From Deltaproteobacteria bacterium (GTDB lineage: Bacteria; Desulfobacterota; Binatia; UBA9968; JAJDTQ01), in contig JAPOQB010000272.1 in the NCBI GenBank assembly GCA_026710965.1, positions 18,644 to 82,643 of the forward strand: a stretch of DNA of 64,000 nucleotides. Reading direction: 5' to 3'. Shown one piece after another: positions 9,786 to 19,345 of this stretch (position 1 is its first letter; each line of letters starts with the position of its first letter). Below the pieces are notes generated by a model. It was not told the DNA's origin and searched no databases. It saw only the letters and a list, made by a program, of their open reading frames with translations. Made by a program: the position numbers and the translations under genes.

Positions 9786-10598
9786 ATGGCAAACAGGGTG
9801 ATTTCGAGCAAGGGGCAATCAAATCTGCTTGGCCAGCGGCGGCGGGTGAGGATCCTCGATCTGCTGCAGGAGGAGGGTAGCGCGCGGGTCAGCGAACTCA
9901 GCCGGGTGTTCGCGGTTTCCGAACCGACGATCCGGCAGGATCTGGACCGTCTGCAGGACGATGGCCTGATCGTGCGCGAATACGGCGGCGCGTTCCTCAA
10001 GAGCACGCCCGACCAGGTGCGCAGCCTCAGCCTGCAACACACCGAGAACATGCAGCGCAAGAGCGCGATTGGGCGCAAGGTCGCGGAGTTTGTCAGTGAC
10101 GGCGACACCATCATCCTGGACGCCGGTTCCACGGTCACCGAGGTCGCCAGGAACCTGGAGGGCAAGCGCGGCCTCACGATCGTCACCAATGCCCTCAATA
10201 TTGCGTTGCTCCTGGGAGGGCACTTCGGATTCGAGGTCATGGTCACCGGCGGGGAGTTCAAGGGTCCGACACTGTCGCTGACCGGCGAGAAGGCTGCCGC
10301 GTTCTTCGACAAGGTTCACGTGGCCAAGCTGTTCCTCGCCGCGGGCGGAATCTCGTTCGCCGCCGGCCTTACCTACCCGGGATTCAGCGACATCTACGTG
10401 AAACGCGCAATGATCGCTTCGGCACGGCAGGTGTTTCTGGTGGCCGACTCCACGAAGCTCGGCAAGTCCGCCCTTGCCGCGCTCGGTGGGCTGGACCTGA
10501 TTCACACCTTCGTAACAGACGACGGCATCGGTGCCGACGAGCGCGCCGAGTTCGAGCGCCGCGGTATCGAGGTCGTGGTTGCCGCGGTCGACAAATAA
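9786..10598 (+). CDS. DeoR/GlpR-family transcriptional regulator
   Basis: 270 residues. N-terminal winged helix-turn-helix (RVRILDLLQEEGSARVSELSRVFAVSEPTIRQDLDRL, from about residue 19) followed by the DeoR sugar-phosphate sensor domain (GDTIILDAGSTVTEVA, VTNALNIA, FLAAGGISFAAGLTYPG). It probably binds a phosphorylated intermediate and represses the adjacent sugar operon, as other DeoR proteins do. ATG 9786 is the first start in frame; GTG 9798 is an alternative since no Shine-Dalgarno precedes the ATG. It is divergent to the transketolase operon and 81 bp upstream of the nucleoside hydrolase gene. Confidence 0.93.
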   Translation: MANRVISSKGQSNLLGQRRRVRILDLLQEEGSARVSELSRVFAVSEPTIRQDLDRLQDDGLIVREYGGAFLKSTPDQVRSLSLQHTENMQRKSAIGRKVAEFVSDGDTIILDAGSTVTEVARNLEGKRGLTIVTNALNIALLLGGHFGFEVMVTGGEFKGPTLSLTGEKAAAFFDKVHVAKLFLAAGGISFAAGLTYPGFSDIYVKRAMIASARQVFLVADSTKLGKSALAALGGLDLIHTFVTDDGIGADERAEFERRGIEVVVAAVDK

Positions 10599-10679
10599 CC
10601 CGCCCCGGCGAACGCGCCTCCGGCACGTCGGCCTGAGCGGAATCCGCAAGTACAACGCGTGAATAAAGGAGAAGATTTC

Positions 10680-11582
10680 ATGCACTACGAGTTCCCGGAC
10701 GACAAGAAGATTCGCGTTATCGTGAATACCGACGCCAAGAATGAAGCGGACGATCAGTACGCTATCGTACACGCGGTGCTTACGCCCGCGTTCGAGCTGC
10801 ACGGCGTAATCCCGGCCCACTTCGGGACGGGAAAGTCCGCGCACAGCCTCCGCGACAGCCACGACGAGACCATGCTGCTGCTTGATCTCATGGATCTCCG
10901 CGAGCAGGTCCACGTTGCCGACGGCGGCGAGCACGCCCTGCCCGACGAACACACGCCGGTCGATTCGCCGGGCGCGCGCCTGATCGTCGAGGAGGCTCTG
11001 AAGGACGATCCGCGGCCGTTGCACGTCGCCTTCTACGGTCCGCTTACCGACATGGCGTCGGCACTGCTTCTGGAGCCGGCGATCGAATCGCGCGACGTCG
11101 TGGTGATCTGGATCGGTGGAGGCCCGTGGCCGCTGGGGGGCCGGGAGTACAACCTGTCCAACGACATAGGCGCCGCCAACGTCATCATGCGGTCCGGGCT
11201 CACCGTGTGGCAGATTCCGCAGAACGTGTATCGCCGGATGCCGGTAAGCTACGCGGAGCTGGCCGAGAAGGTATACCCGTGCGGCAAGATCGGCCGCTAC
11301 CTCGTCGACCAGCTGGTGGAGCACAACTTGATGACGAGGCCGTCCGCCATGCCGTACCGCTCGCTGGGCGACTCCCCGTGCGTGGGCGTAATGATGTACC
11401 CGGCCTGCGGAGCCTGGAGCTGGCGTCCGGCGCCGGAGTTCGAGCCCACGATGCATTACCGTCACACTGGAGAGAATCGGCCGATTCGCGTCTACGAGGA
11501 CATCGACGCGCGTTTCATCCACGAGGACTTCTTCGCCAAGGTCAAGCGCTTTGCCCGCGAACGGAACGAGTACGAGGGATGA
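10680..11582 (+). CDS. Nucleoside hydrolase-like protein
   Basis: About 300 residues from ATG 10680, which follows AAGGAG; an in-frame start 21 bases upstream is less likely. RVIVNTDAKNEADDQYAIVHAVL is the metal- and ribose-binding N-terminus of the inosine-uridine nucleoside hydrolase family, where the first Asp of the usual DxDxxxDD is replaced (NTDAKNEADD). FYGPLTDMASAL and NLSNDIGAANVIM match the GPLTN and late DxxA motifs. The reaction would be N- or O-glycosidic cleavage in the cytosol. It is the second NH-like protein near this importer, after the DUF1593 gene. Confidence 0.85.
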   Translation: MHYEFPDDKKIRVIVNTDAKNEADDQYAIVHAVLTPAFELHGVIPAHFGTGKSAHSLRDSHDETMLLLDLMDLREQVHVADGGEHALPDEHTPVDSPGARLIVEEALKDDPRPLHVAFYGPLTDMASALLLEPAIESRDVVVIWIGGGPWPLGGREYNLSNDIGAANVIMRSGLTVWQIPQNVYRRMPVSYAELAEKVYPCGKIGRYLVDQLVEHNLMTRPSAMPYRSLGDSPCVGVMMYPACGAWSWRPAPEFEPTMHYRHTGENRPIRVYEDIDARFIHEDFFAKVKRFARERNEYEG

Positions 11583-11668
11583 CAGGTGGGCTGTCGACAC
11601 GATGTCGATAGCGAATACGCCGACGAATATCTGCGGTAGCACGGTCCGGACCGGGACGCGGGTCTGAT

Positions 11669-12439
11669 ATGTCTGCGAAGACGGTCGTGGTTACGGGTGC
11701 GAGCCGCGGAATCGGACGAGGCATTGCGCGGCGGTTCGCGGCGGACGGGGCGCGAGTCGTCGTGAGCGCGGACGAAGATGCCGTGCACGAGGTCGCCGAG
11801 GAAATCAGGGGAGGTGGCGGTGATGCCGCCTCCCTGGTTTGCGATGTGACCCAAAAGGGCGATGTCGACCTTCTCTACCGGACCGCTTACGAGCGCTACG
11901 GCTCGGTGGATATCTCCGTGCAGAACGCGGGCGTCATTACCATCGCCCGCCTTGAGCAGCTCGACGAGGCGGCGTGGGACCGGATCATGGCGGTGAACAC
12001 CAAGGGAGTGTTCCTGTGCTGCCAGGCCGCGGCGGCCTACATGCGCAAGAGTGGCTGGGGGCGGCTCATCAATACGGCCTCCGGGCAGGCGCGCGACGGG
12101 TTCATCTACACGCCGCACTACGCGGCGAGCAAGATGGGGGTGGTAGGCATCACCCAGAGCCTGGCGAAGGAACTTGCAACAGACGGGATCACCGTCAACG
12201 CTTTCTGCCCCGGAATCATCGATACCGAGATGTGGGCCTACAACGACCGCGTCTGGGGAACATTGCTCGGCAACTACGGGCCGGGCGAGCTCATGGCCGA
12301 ATGGGTCGAGGGCATTCCCATGAAGCGGGCGGGAACACCCGAGGATGTGGCCGGCCTGGTTGCCTTCCTGGCCTCGGACGATGCCGCCTACATCACCGGC
12401 CAGACCATCAACGTCGACGGCGGCCTGATCATGTCGTAG
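11669..12439 (+). CDS. SDR-family NAD(P)-dependent oxidoreductase
   Basis: 256 residues. TGASRGIGRGIA (residues 9-20) is the cofactor-binding TGxxxGxG, QNAGVI is the NAG motif, and YAASKMGVVG holds the catalytic Tyr and Lys, preceded by a Ser in INTASG. The C-terminus INVDGGLIMS is classical. A soluble dehydrogenase, probably acting on a sugar or polyol freed by the neighbouring hydrolase. The 86-bp gap from the nucleoside hydrolase gene shows no terminator. Confidence 0.93.
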   Translation: MSAKTVVVTGASRGIGRGIARRFAADGARVVVSADEDAVHEVAEEIRGGGGDAASLVCDVTQKGDVDLLYRTAYERYGSVDISVQNAGVITIARLEQLDEAAWDRIMAVNTKGVFLCCQAAAAYMRKSGWGRLINTASGQARDGFIYTPHYAASKMGVVGITQSLAKELATDGITVNAFCPGIIDTEMWAYNDRVWGTLLGNYGPGELMAEWVEGIPMKRAGTPEDVAGLVAFLASDDAAYITGQTINVDGGLIMS

Positions 12440-12497
12440 GGAGCGCTACCTGATCGGCGTGGCCCAAGTGGCGAGCGGCGTGCGATGATGGCGCGCG

Positions 12498-13688
12498 ATG
12501 AACCACGTCGAAATCAAGTACCAACCGGAGCGCACGCTCACCTATCTCGGCAGCCCGACCGTCGCGCGCCTGCCGGACGGTGCGTTGCTCGCCACCCACG
12601 ACTACTTCGGCACCGGCTGCCCACGCAACCATGAAGGGGAGCAGGGCCTGACCAGCGTCTACCGGTCGGAAGACGACGGCGCGAGTTGGTGCAACGTGAC
12701 CCACGTCATGAACGCGTTCTGGAGCAACCTGTTCGTGCACGGCGGCGCGGTCTACCTGCTCGGCACGTCGCAGCAGTACGGGTCGATCGTGATCCGCCGC
12801 AGCGATGACGGCGGGTTCTCGTGGACGCATCCGGAAGACCACGGCAGCGGGCTCCTGTTTCCCGGCGGGCCACACCGCACTCCGCCCAACTACCACTGCG
12901 CGCCGGTCGCGGTGCTGGTGCACGAGGGGCGCCTGTACCGTGCGTTCGAGGACTGCAACCCCATGCACTGGGGAATCGGCTTCCAGGCGTGCGTGATTTC
13001 GGCGCCGGTGGACGCGGACCTGCTGCAGGCCGCCAGTTGGCGCATGAGCAACAAGCTGCCGTTTCAGCCCCGGTGGACCCTCGACGAATGGGGAGAGGTC
13101 AGCCTGCCCGGCTGGCGCGAGGGAAATGTGGTGGCCGCCCCCGACGGCCAGTTGTGGGACGTGCTGACCTTCGAAGCTCAGCCCCTGGCCCAGGATGTCG
13201 CCGCCATGGTCAGGATCGAAGACGAGGGCCGGCGGCTGAGTTTCGACCCGTCCATCGATGCCGGCGCTGCGGGCGGCTTCATCCCGTACCCCGGCGGAAA
13301 GGCCAAGTTCACCCTGCGCCGCGATCCGGTGTCGGGCACCTACCTCACCCTGGCCAACGTGGTGCCGGACCAGGAGTGGCTGGTGTCCCGGTGGCGGGAG
13401 TCACAGCAGAAGGGCGTGCACCTGCATCAGCGCCAGCGCAACGTGCTGGCGCTGTGTGCGTCGGACGACCTGTGCCGGTGGCGGGTGGTGAAGACGCTGC
13501 TGGAAGACGACAGCGGGCTGCTGCCGGAGGACTCGCTGCGGCTTACCGGCTACCAGTACGTGGACTGGCAATTCGACGGCGACGACCTGATCTACGTGGT
13601 CCGCACCGCGTCGCGCGGGGCGCGCAACTTCCACGACTCCAACCGCATGCTGTTCGGTCGCGAGCGCGGTTTCCGCTCCCTGCTGTAG
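12498..13688 (+). CDS. Asp-box (sialidase-like) protein
   Basis: 396 residues without a signal peptide. Two Asp-boxes are visible: SEDDGASW (about 57-64) and SDDGGFSW (about 102-109), the S-x-D-x-G-x-x-W turn of six-bladed beta-propellers in BNR/sialidase-like proteins. Many such proteins in sugar operons are annotated exo-alpha-sialidase without activity shown. It ends 22 bp from the convergent dioxygenase gene. Substrate unknown; propeller fold is the safe claim. Confidence 0.75.
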   Translation: MNHVEIKYQPERTLTYLGSPTVARLPDGALLATHDYFGTGCPRNHEGEQGLTSVYRSEDDGASWCNVTHVMNAFWSNLFVHGGAVYLLGTSQQYGSIVIRRSDDGGFSWTHPEDHGSGLLFPGGPHRTPPNYHCAPVAVLVHEGRLYRAFEDCNPMHWGIGFQACVISAPVDADLLQAASWRMSNKLPFQPRWTLDEWGEVSLPGWREGNVVAAPDGQLWDVLTFEAQPLAQDVAAMVRIEDEGRRLSFDPSIDAGAAGGFIPYPGGKAKFTLRRDPVSGTYLTLANVVPDQEWLVSRWRESQQKGVHLHQRQRNVLALCASDDLCRWRVVKTLLEDDSGLLPEDSLRLTGYQYVDWQFDGDDLIYVVRTASRGARNFHDSNRMLFGRERGFRSLL

Positions 13689-13710
13689 CGGTACCGGGAC
13701 GGAGCTCCGG

Positions 13711-14646
13711 TCAGGTCCAGGGGTCCAGGCCCAGCAGCCGGCGCCCGAGGCGGTCCAGCTTGGCGGGCTTGCCGTGGCGCTGCTCCCAGTTGCGCGGATC
13801 GCCCGGCCAGCCGCTCGCCGAACGCTGCTCGCGCCACGCGGCGATGCGCCCGCGCCGCTCCTCCTCGCTGCCGCGCGCGGCCGGAAACATGGAGATGTAC
13901 TGGGCCAGGCGCGGGCGGTCGGACGTGTTCTCGCCGTTGCCGTGCGGCAGCAGCGAGTTCCAGATCAACAGGTCTCCGGCTTTGCCGGGAATCGACTGCA
14001 CGTCCAGGCCGGTGAGGTCAGGGAAGCGCGCATCGCGGTCGGCGGGCTGGGTCGTGGCCCAGTCGGGAAAGCGCCGCGGAAAGCCGGGCACACACTGGAA
14101 GCCGCCCTGCTCCGCCGTAGTGTCGGTCAGATAGAGAACGCCCTGCACGCCGCACGGGATTGGATCCTGCAGGGTGTCCAGGTCCCAGTGGATGAAGCCG
14201 CCGTGCTGCCACTCGGGGCGGTCGTCGCGCACCGGCGGCTTCATGTTGGCGCGGTCGAGGGTGACCCATAGCTGCTCGGTCTGCCAGATGTCCACGAACG
14301 CCTGGTAGACGCGCGGGTACTGGCGGTTGTCCCACAGCTCCTGCTGCTGGTAGACCTCCACCATGCCGGCGCGCGAGATCGGAGACGCCTCCCCGGTGGC
14401 CTCGCGCGGCGCCGTGCGATACCAGCTTTCCGAGTCGCCTTCGTCCGCTTCCATGAAGCGCCAGATCAGCTCCACCATGGCGCGCAGATTCGCGCGCGGA
14501 ACGGCGTCGGGGACCACCACGTAGCCCTGCTCGGTGAACTGTGCCAAGTCCGCGTCGCTGAGCACCCCGGTGCGTACCCGCCGTTCGGCGGAAACCGTTT
14601 CGTGGGGCAGCTTCATCACCTCGGGAACGGTCGCCACGTCCGTCAC
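13711..14646 (-). CDS. Phytanoyl-CoA dioxygenase family protein
   Basis: About 311 residues. The Fe(II)/2-oxoglutarate-dependent fold is indicated by LAQFTEQGYVVVPDAV near the start, the HWDLDT segment (HxD iron ligands) and LPHGNGENTSDRPRLAQYI (second His and the 2OG-binding Arg). A GTG at 14646 overlaps the upstream stop as GTGA, suggesting coupling; ATG 14616 is the alternative. The frame stays open upstream to 15099 but that is antisense-like shadow within the dehydrogenase gene. The likely role is hydroxylation of a small molecule in the same pathway as the dehydrogenase. Confidence 0.88.
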   Translation of the reverse strand: MTDVATVPEVMKLPHETVSAERRVRTGVLSDADLAQFTEQGYVVVPDAVPRANLRAMVELIWRFMEADEGDSESWYRTAPREATGEASPISRAGMVEVYQQQELWDNRQYPRVYQAFVDIWQTEQLWVTLDRANMKPPVRDDRPEWQHGGFIHWDLDTLQDPIPCGVQGVLYLTDTTAEQGGFQCVPGFPRRFPDWATTQPADRDARFPDLTGLDVQSIPGKAGDLLIWNSLLPHGNGENTSDRPRLAQYISMFPAARGSEEERRGRIAAWREQRSASGWPGDPRNWEQRHGKPAKLDRLGRRLLGLDPWT

Positions 14647-15668
14647 CGTACCTTGAAGCGGGAGATGATGTCTTCGACCCAGGCGTGGTTGGCATCCACC
14701 GTGCGCCCGGCGATGTGCGGCGTGTGCACGACGTTGTGGCGCCCGAGCAGGGGTGAATCGAGCGGCACCGGCTCGCCCTGCCGGCGCCCCGGCGCAGTGG
14801 CGAACACGTCGGCGGCCAGGGCCAGCTCGTCGTTCAGGACGCGCCGGTACAGGGCGTCCAGGTCGCAGATGAAGGCGCGCGTCACCTGCACCACCAGGCA
14901 GCCGCGCGGCAAGGCGTCGATCAGTTCGGCGGTAATGATGTGATAGGTCTGCTCGGTGGGCGGCAGCATCGGAGCGAACACTTGCGCGTCGCTGACCAGG
15001 TCGTGCAGCTCGTAGCGGCGCTCCACCTTGGCCAGGGTGAACGCCGCCTGCGCCGCGAACGGGTCCCATACCGCCACCTCGGCCCCCATCGCCCCGCACC
15101 AGGAAGCATAGCGGCCGCCGATGTTACCGATGCCGGCCACCCGTACCCGCTTGCCGGCGATGGTGCCGTTGCTAAACCGCGTGTCGTCGCACATCTGGAC
15201 GCCCGGCTGGCCGGGCCGGCCCACCTCGGGGAAGTAGCGCCACGTCTCATGATCCTGCATCATCGCCGCATAACGCTGGGGAATGCGACGCAGTGCGCAG
15301 ATCGTCAGGCCCAACCCGACCTCGGCTACCGACTGCCCCCAGTACAGGTCGGGGCGGTGCGGAATGAAGCGCACGCCGCGCGCCTCCGCGGCCTCTACCC
15401 CATCTGCCGACATTGACCGGGTGCGTTGGTAATAGCACTCCTCCAGGGCGGCAAACGGTTCCAGGTCCTGTGCGTCGCCGGGAAACCCGAGCACGGCCAG
15501 CCGCTGCACCGATCCCGGATCCGGCACCAGAGCCGGCACCCGCGCCTCCGCGTCCTCGCTACGGTACAGCTCACCGCCGCCGTTCTCCTGCCAGCGCCGA
15601 TGCCAGTAGTCGGCCACAAACGGCCACATCCGTTCGAAGCGTTCATGCACGCAAATCACCGATCTCAT
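14643..15668 (-). CDS. D-isomer-specific 2-hydroxyacid dehydrogenase
   Basis: 341 residues. VAGIGNIGGRYASWCGAMGAEVAVWDP is the NAD-binding GxGxxG domain; VQVTRA holds the Arg position, and VVHTPHIAG the catalytic His, as in phosphoglycerate-dehydrogenase-like enzymes. The first about 100 residues form the split catalytic domain. It oxidises or reduces a 2-hydroxy acid/2-oxo acid pair with NAD(H). It shares a GTGA overlap with the dioxygenase gene downstream. Confidence 0.88.
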   Translation of the reverse strand: MRSVICVHERFERMWPFVADYWHRRWQENGGGELYRSEDAEARVPALVPDPGSVQRLAVLGFPGDAQDLEPFAALEECYYQRTRSMSADGVEAAEARGVRFIPHRPDLYWGQSVAEVGLGLTICALRRIPQRYAAMMQDHETWRYFPEVGRPGQPGVQMCDDTRFSNGTIAGKRVRVAGIGNIGGRYASWCGAMGAEVAVWDPFAAQAAFTLAKVERRYELHDLVSDAQVFAPMLPPTEQTYHIITAELIDALPRGCLVVQVTRAFICDLDALYRRVLNDELALAADVFATAPGRRQGEPVPLDSPLLGRHNVVHTPHIAGRTVDANHAWVEDIISRFKVR

Positions 15669-15915
15669 TTGCCCTGTTCTCCTTCCCGCGCACAGATCGC
15701 GGCCACCGCCGCCGCGCGCCGTCCGGCACCGATGCTATCAGGTTGCGTCTCACCGTGGCCATGCGAAACCGCCCGCCCCGAGCCCGCCCCGCCTACCCCA
15801 CTCCGCGGCCCGAGCAGCCCGCGGCGAAATTTCGAACGGCTACTTGGAGGCGAACGCAGGCATCGAGCCCGGCGCCTCTTGCCGCTCGACGGACATCCGA
15901 TGGACAGTTGCCGGC

Positions 15916-16944
15916 ATGGCGCAGATCAGGGTTGCGGTGGTCGGAACCGGCGGAATTGCCCGGCAGCACGGCGCCGCCCTGGCGAACAACCCGCATGCAG
16001 CAATCGTGGCGGCGGTCGACATCGACCGGGACCGGCGCGAGCAGTTTGCCGCGCGCTGGGGCGGCGAGCCGCTCGACCGCCTCGAACCGGCGCTGCAGCG
16101 GTGCGATGCCGTGTACGTGCTGACCCCGCCGGGGTTCCGCCGCGAGTATGCCGTGCGGGCGATCGCCGCAGGCAAGCACGTGTTGTGCGAGAAACCGCTG
16201 GCCATTAGCGTGGACGACGGCGCCGCAATTGTCGCAGCGGCGCAGCGCCAAGGCGTGATTGCGGTGACCGGTTTCAACCAACGCTACCGGATCGGCTACG
16301 GGCGCCTCCACGATACCGCGAGGGGTGGCTCGCTCGGCAGGCTGCACCACTTCTGGTGCCAGCGGTTCGGCATGGGCGCTGGCGCCCTCGGAACGGCGCG
16401 CGGCAACAACTGGCGTACCGCCCCCGCGACCCTATGCGGCATGACGGTAGAGTCGCTGTCCCACGACATCGACCTGCTGCGCTGGATCATGGCCGACGAG
16501 GTGGCGGCAGTGAACGGCGCCACCTTCAGTACGGCCACCGACTTGGAGGGATTTGACAACAACGCCCACGCGCTGCTGCAGCTGCAGAGCGGCGCGTCGG
16601 CGGTAATCAACGCGAGCTGGTCGAGCCGCATCGGATTCAACAGCCGCGGGGTGCTCGGCACACGCGGCACCGCGTTCGTATCCGGCACCGCCCTGGGCAA
16701 CAACGGCATCTGGTGCAGCCGCGAATTCCACCGCAAGACCGACGACGACGAGTTCGAAGTCGTCGAGATGCTGCAGGACGACCTCGACGACCAATCCTAC
16801 CGCCGCCAGACCGACGACTTCATCCAATCGATCGCGACAGGCCACCAGAACCCTGCCTCCGTGGCAGATGGCCACAAGGCGCTACAAGTATCCCACGCCA
16901 TCCTGCAATCTGCCCAAACCGGCAAAACCGTAACGCTGGACTGA
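15916..16944 (+). CDS. Gfo/Idh/MocA-family oxidoreductase
   Basis: 342 residues from ATG 15916 (MAQIRVAVVGTGG); the frame extends 24 codons upstream but those residues are not family-like. N-terminal Rossmann GTGGIA, then VLCEKPLA (the family EKP motif, about residue 95) and a C-terminal GFO/IDH domain. It probably oxidises or epimerises a cyclic polyol or sugar with bound NAD(P). It is divergent to the dioxygenase/dehydrogenase pair with about 250 bp between, where nothing else is recognisable. Confidence 0.92.
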   Translation: MAQIRVAVVGTGGIARQHGAALANNPHAAIVAAVDIDRDRREQFAARWGGEPLDRLEPALQRCDAVYVLTPPGFRREYAVRAIAAGKHVLCEKPLAISVDDGAAIVAAAQRQGVIAVTGFNQRYRIGYGRLHDTARGGSLGRLHHFWCQRFGMGAGALGTARGNNWRTAPATLCGMTVESLSHDIDLLRWIMADEVAAVNGATFSTATDLEGFDNNAHALLQLQSGASAVINASWSSRIGFNSRGVLGTRGTAFVSGTALGNNGIWCSREFHRKTDDDEFEVVEMLQDDLDDQSYRRQTDDFIQSIATGHQNPASVADGHKALQVSHAILQSAQTGKTVTLD

Positions 16945-16955
16945 ACAACGGCCTT

Positions 16956-17249
16956 ATGGAACGCAACTTCAAGATCATCATCGAGCAGCATGTAGCCGGG
17001 TACGTCGCATACCCGCTCGGCTTGAAGGGCATCGTTGTCGGGCAAGGCGACACATACGATCAGGCCGTGTGCATCGACCACGAACTTGTCGCGTTCGGTC
17101 GTCGCGAGCCGCGTAAACCGGTCGAACCGGGGGACTCTCGACGGAGCAAGCCGGCTTACCGTGCTCGCCTCCCCGTGCCCGCGCGTTTTACACGTCCAGA
17201 ATGCAGCGAGCCGCCGCGTCCAGGCGGGCGTGCGTCTCGGGGCGGATAA
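16956..17249 (+). pseudogene. HicB-like antitoxin, N-terminal part only
   Basis: Starting at ATG 16956 the frame gives MERNFKIIIEQHVAGYVAYP followed by LGLKGIVVGQGDTYDQAV, the conserved N-terminal strand-turn region of HicB/UPF0150 proteins. After that the similarity stops: the expected DVxSAIxFHIETFG helix is absent, and the frame runs into the 3' end of the opposite-strand dioxygenase gene. No HicA toxin is adjacent. It is probably a decayed or truncated HicB remnant; a short functional orphan is possible. Confidence 0.6.
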
Positions 17250-17931
17250 GCTTGCGCTGATCGTTCTGCTGTTCCTGGTCGCGGCGGACGAACGCGGAGT
17301 GCAGCGCCCACCGGCGCACGCGGCTGGAATTGTGGGTGCCGCCGTGCCAGAGATGCGAATTGAATACGACCACCGTCCCCGCCGGCGCCAACAGCTGGAT
17401 CTGATCCGGGTGCGTGTCCAACAGGTTGGCCATCACCACCGACGGTACCCTGCCGCTGCGGTGCGATCCCGGCACCACCCTGGTCGCCCCGCTGCGCTCG
17501 GTGAAATCGACCAGTGCCCAGATCGAGTTGCAGATGAAGTAGTCGCCAGGCTCCACGGCCCGGTCCCAGTCGACGTGGAGATCCTGCAGCCCGTAACCGG
17601 GACGGGCAATGCGGCTGTTTACCGAATGCAGCTTGAAGTCGCTCCCGAGCACGTGCGCCATGGCAGCCAGAACGCGCGGATGCGTGATACACACCTCGAA
17701 CATCGGATCCTGGTGAATCACGTCGTCCAGCGACTCCACTCCCTCCTGGTGCTGTACCGATTCTCCCTGCGCAATCAGTTCGTCCAGCCGCGTGCCCAGC
17801 CGCCCCGCATGCTCGCGGCTCAGAATCCCCGGCAGCGGCAGAAAGCCATCGCGATCCAACCTCCCCTTCTCTTCCCGCGACAGCGTATCGTCCCGCACTC
17901 CCAACTCGCGGAGTGCCTGCCTCATTTCCAT
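17188..17931 (-). CDS. Phytanoyl-CoA dioxygenase family protein
   Basis: 247 residues. RDGFLPLPGILS opens the fold; LHVDWDR supplies His and Asp of the iron triad, SHLWHGGTHNSS the distal His, and RRWALHSAFVRRD the 2OG-binding Arg region. It starts at ATG 17931 and lies 27 bp downstream of the first glycosidase-like gene, so the two are likely co-transcribed. Substrate unknown. Its last 60 bases overlap the HicB-like frame on the other strand. Confidence 0.9.
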   Translation of the reverse strand: MEMRQALRELGVRDDTLSREEKGRLDRDGFLPLPGILSREHAGRLGTRLDELIAQGESVQHQEGVESLDDVIHQDPMFEVCITHPRVLAAMAHVLGSDFKLHSVNSRIARPGYGLQDLHVDWDRAVEPGDYFICNSIWALVDFTERSGATRVVPGSHRSGRVPSVVMANLLDTHPDQIQLLAPAGTVVVFNSHLWHGGTHNSSRVRRWALHSAFVRRDQEQQNDQRKLIRPETHARLDAAARCILDV

Positions 17932-17958
17932 GCGCGCATTTCCCGGCTGTCCAACGGC

Positions 17959-19332
17959 CTATGCGGGCTGCCTCGAGAGCGCGATCCGCGACAGCAGCAG
18001 CGCCTCCTCCTGCGCGAGGTCGTCGTCGCTCCGTGGGTTGAGCACATGATCGTAGAGGGCACTGTTGATCTCCCTGATCTTGCGGATGATGGCGACCCGG
18101 GGATTGCCGTGTTCGTCGTAGATGCCCTCCTGGGCGCCGTGCTGGTACCGCATGGCACCCGACACCAGGTCATAGAGCGTCCGGCACACCGACAGCCCGC
18201 ACACGCGCGGGTCTTGTACCACGCGCCTTATCATGAACTCGTACGACTCGGCCATCTCCGCGGCGGTGAGACCGCGCTTTCCGACGCGGGAATCGTAGCC
18301 ATTCCCGAACACCTGATCGGAAACGAAGATCGGCTTTCCCGTTGCCTCGTACAACTCGTCGTGCGGCATGATCGGATTGACGTGCTGGGGAGTGGACACG
18401 TCCGAGTACCGGATCACCTCCCTCCAGGTGTCGACCTCGAACGAGGCCGCTTTGACGTACATGCCCAGGATGGTGTGGTTGTCGTCGTGCTTTCGGATCG
18501 CCTCGTATCCGACCTTGTAGGTCTGCACCGCCAGCGCCCGCACCAGCATCTCGAAGTCGTGTTTCTTGCGGGGGTCGGCCTTGGCGTAATCGCGCTCCGA
18601 GAACTTGTTGAAGTGGTCGTCGTAGTAGACCACTTCGGTCGTCTTGATGGCGTTCATGTCGGTGCACGAAGTGCCGTAGATGTCGTTGAATGCGGCAACG
18701 TCGCCGCGGTACTTGTCAACGAGCAGATTGCCGAGCGCCGTACGCCCGGCGCTGTTCGGGTGCGACGCCATGATGGTGTTGATCCATCGGTTCATTTGCA
18801 CGAAGCCGCCGAACCCGTAGAAATAGCCGATCAGATACGGGTTTTCCTTGTGCCGGCCGCAGGTGTTCTCGGCGCGCCGTTCGACAAGATCGACGTGGTA
18901 GTTGCTGAATATGTCCTGCCGTTCCTGGTCGAAGCGCAGCTCGGCAGGGTGTGGAAACTGCCACACGCCGGCGACGAACGGGAACCGGTGCGCTACGAAG
19001 TACTCCTCGATGTGTTCAACGTCGACGAAGCCCTGCTTGTCGCGGCACGGACTGGTGGCGCCGGCCGGAGCGCAGTTGTAGCCAAGTTCCCGGTACTTCT
19101 CGAACCAGTCGTGCACCCACGCCTTCTGGTCGTAGCCGTAGTGATCCTTGACCGTCGTCTCATTGTCGCTCGAATAGATGTGGCTGATGCCGAGCGGGAA
19201 GAACCCGTTGCCCTCCGGATCGATGAACCACTCCCTGCCGTTTACCTTCTGCGGATGGAAATAGCCGGTGGCTTCGCCCTTGACCTGCTCGATTCCGCCG
19301 TAGCCGTCCATCGTGATGGTGCCCACTTGCAT
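17959..19332 (-). CDS. Glycoside hydrolase-like TIM-barrel protein (agarase-like)
   Basis: 457 residues. ATGYFHPQKVNGREWFIDPEG then GFFPLGISHI is the N-terminal pattern of beta-agarase-like GH-A clan proteins. Later PYLIGYFYGFGG and GKPIFVSDQVFGNGYDSR resemble the strand-4 and strand-7 regions where catalytic acids sit, but I cannot assign them with certainty. No signal peptide is visible, so it would act on imported oligosaccharides. It is paralogous in layout to the next gene (19346-20473), which begins with ATGFFRVEEIGGRWWF. Confidence 0.7.
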   Translation of the reverse strand: MQVGTITMDGYGGIEQVKGEATGYFHPQKVNGREWFIDPEGNGFFPLGISHIYSSDNETTVKDHYGYDQKAWVHDWFEKYRELGYNCAPAGATSPCRDKQGFVDVEHIEEYFVAHRFPFVAGVWQFPHPAELRFDQERQDIFSNYHVDLVERRAENTCGRHKENPYLIGYFYGFGGFVQMNRWINTIMASHPNSAGRTALGNLLVDKYRGDVAAFNDIYGTSCTDMNAIKTTEVVYYDDHFNKFSERDYAKADPRKKHDFEMLVRALAVQTYKVGYEAIRKHDDNHTILGMYVKAASFEVDTWREVIRYSDVSTPQHVNPIMPHDELYEATGKPIFVSDQVFGNGYDSRVGKRGLTAAEMAESYEFMIRRVVQDPRVCGLSVCRTLYDLVSGAMRYQHGAQEGIYDEHGNPRVAIIRKIREINSALYDHVLNPRSDDDLAQEEALLLSRIALSRQPA

Positions 19333-19345
19333 TCTCCCTCGCGCT

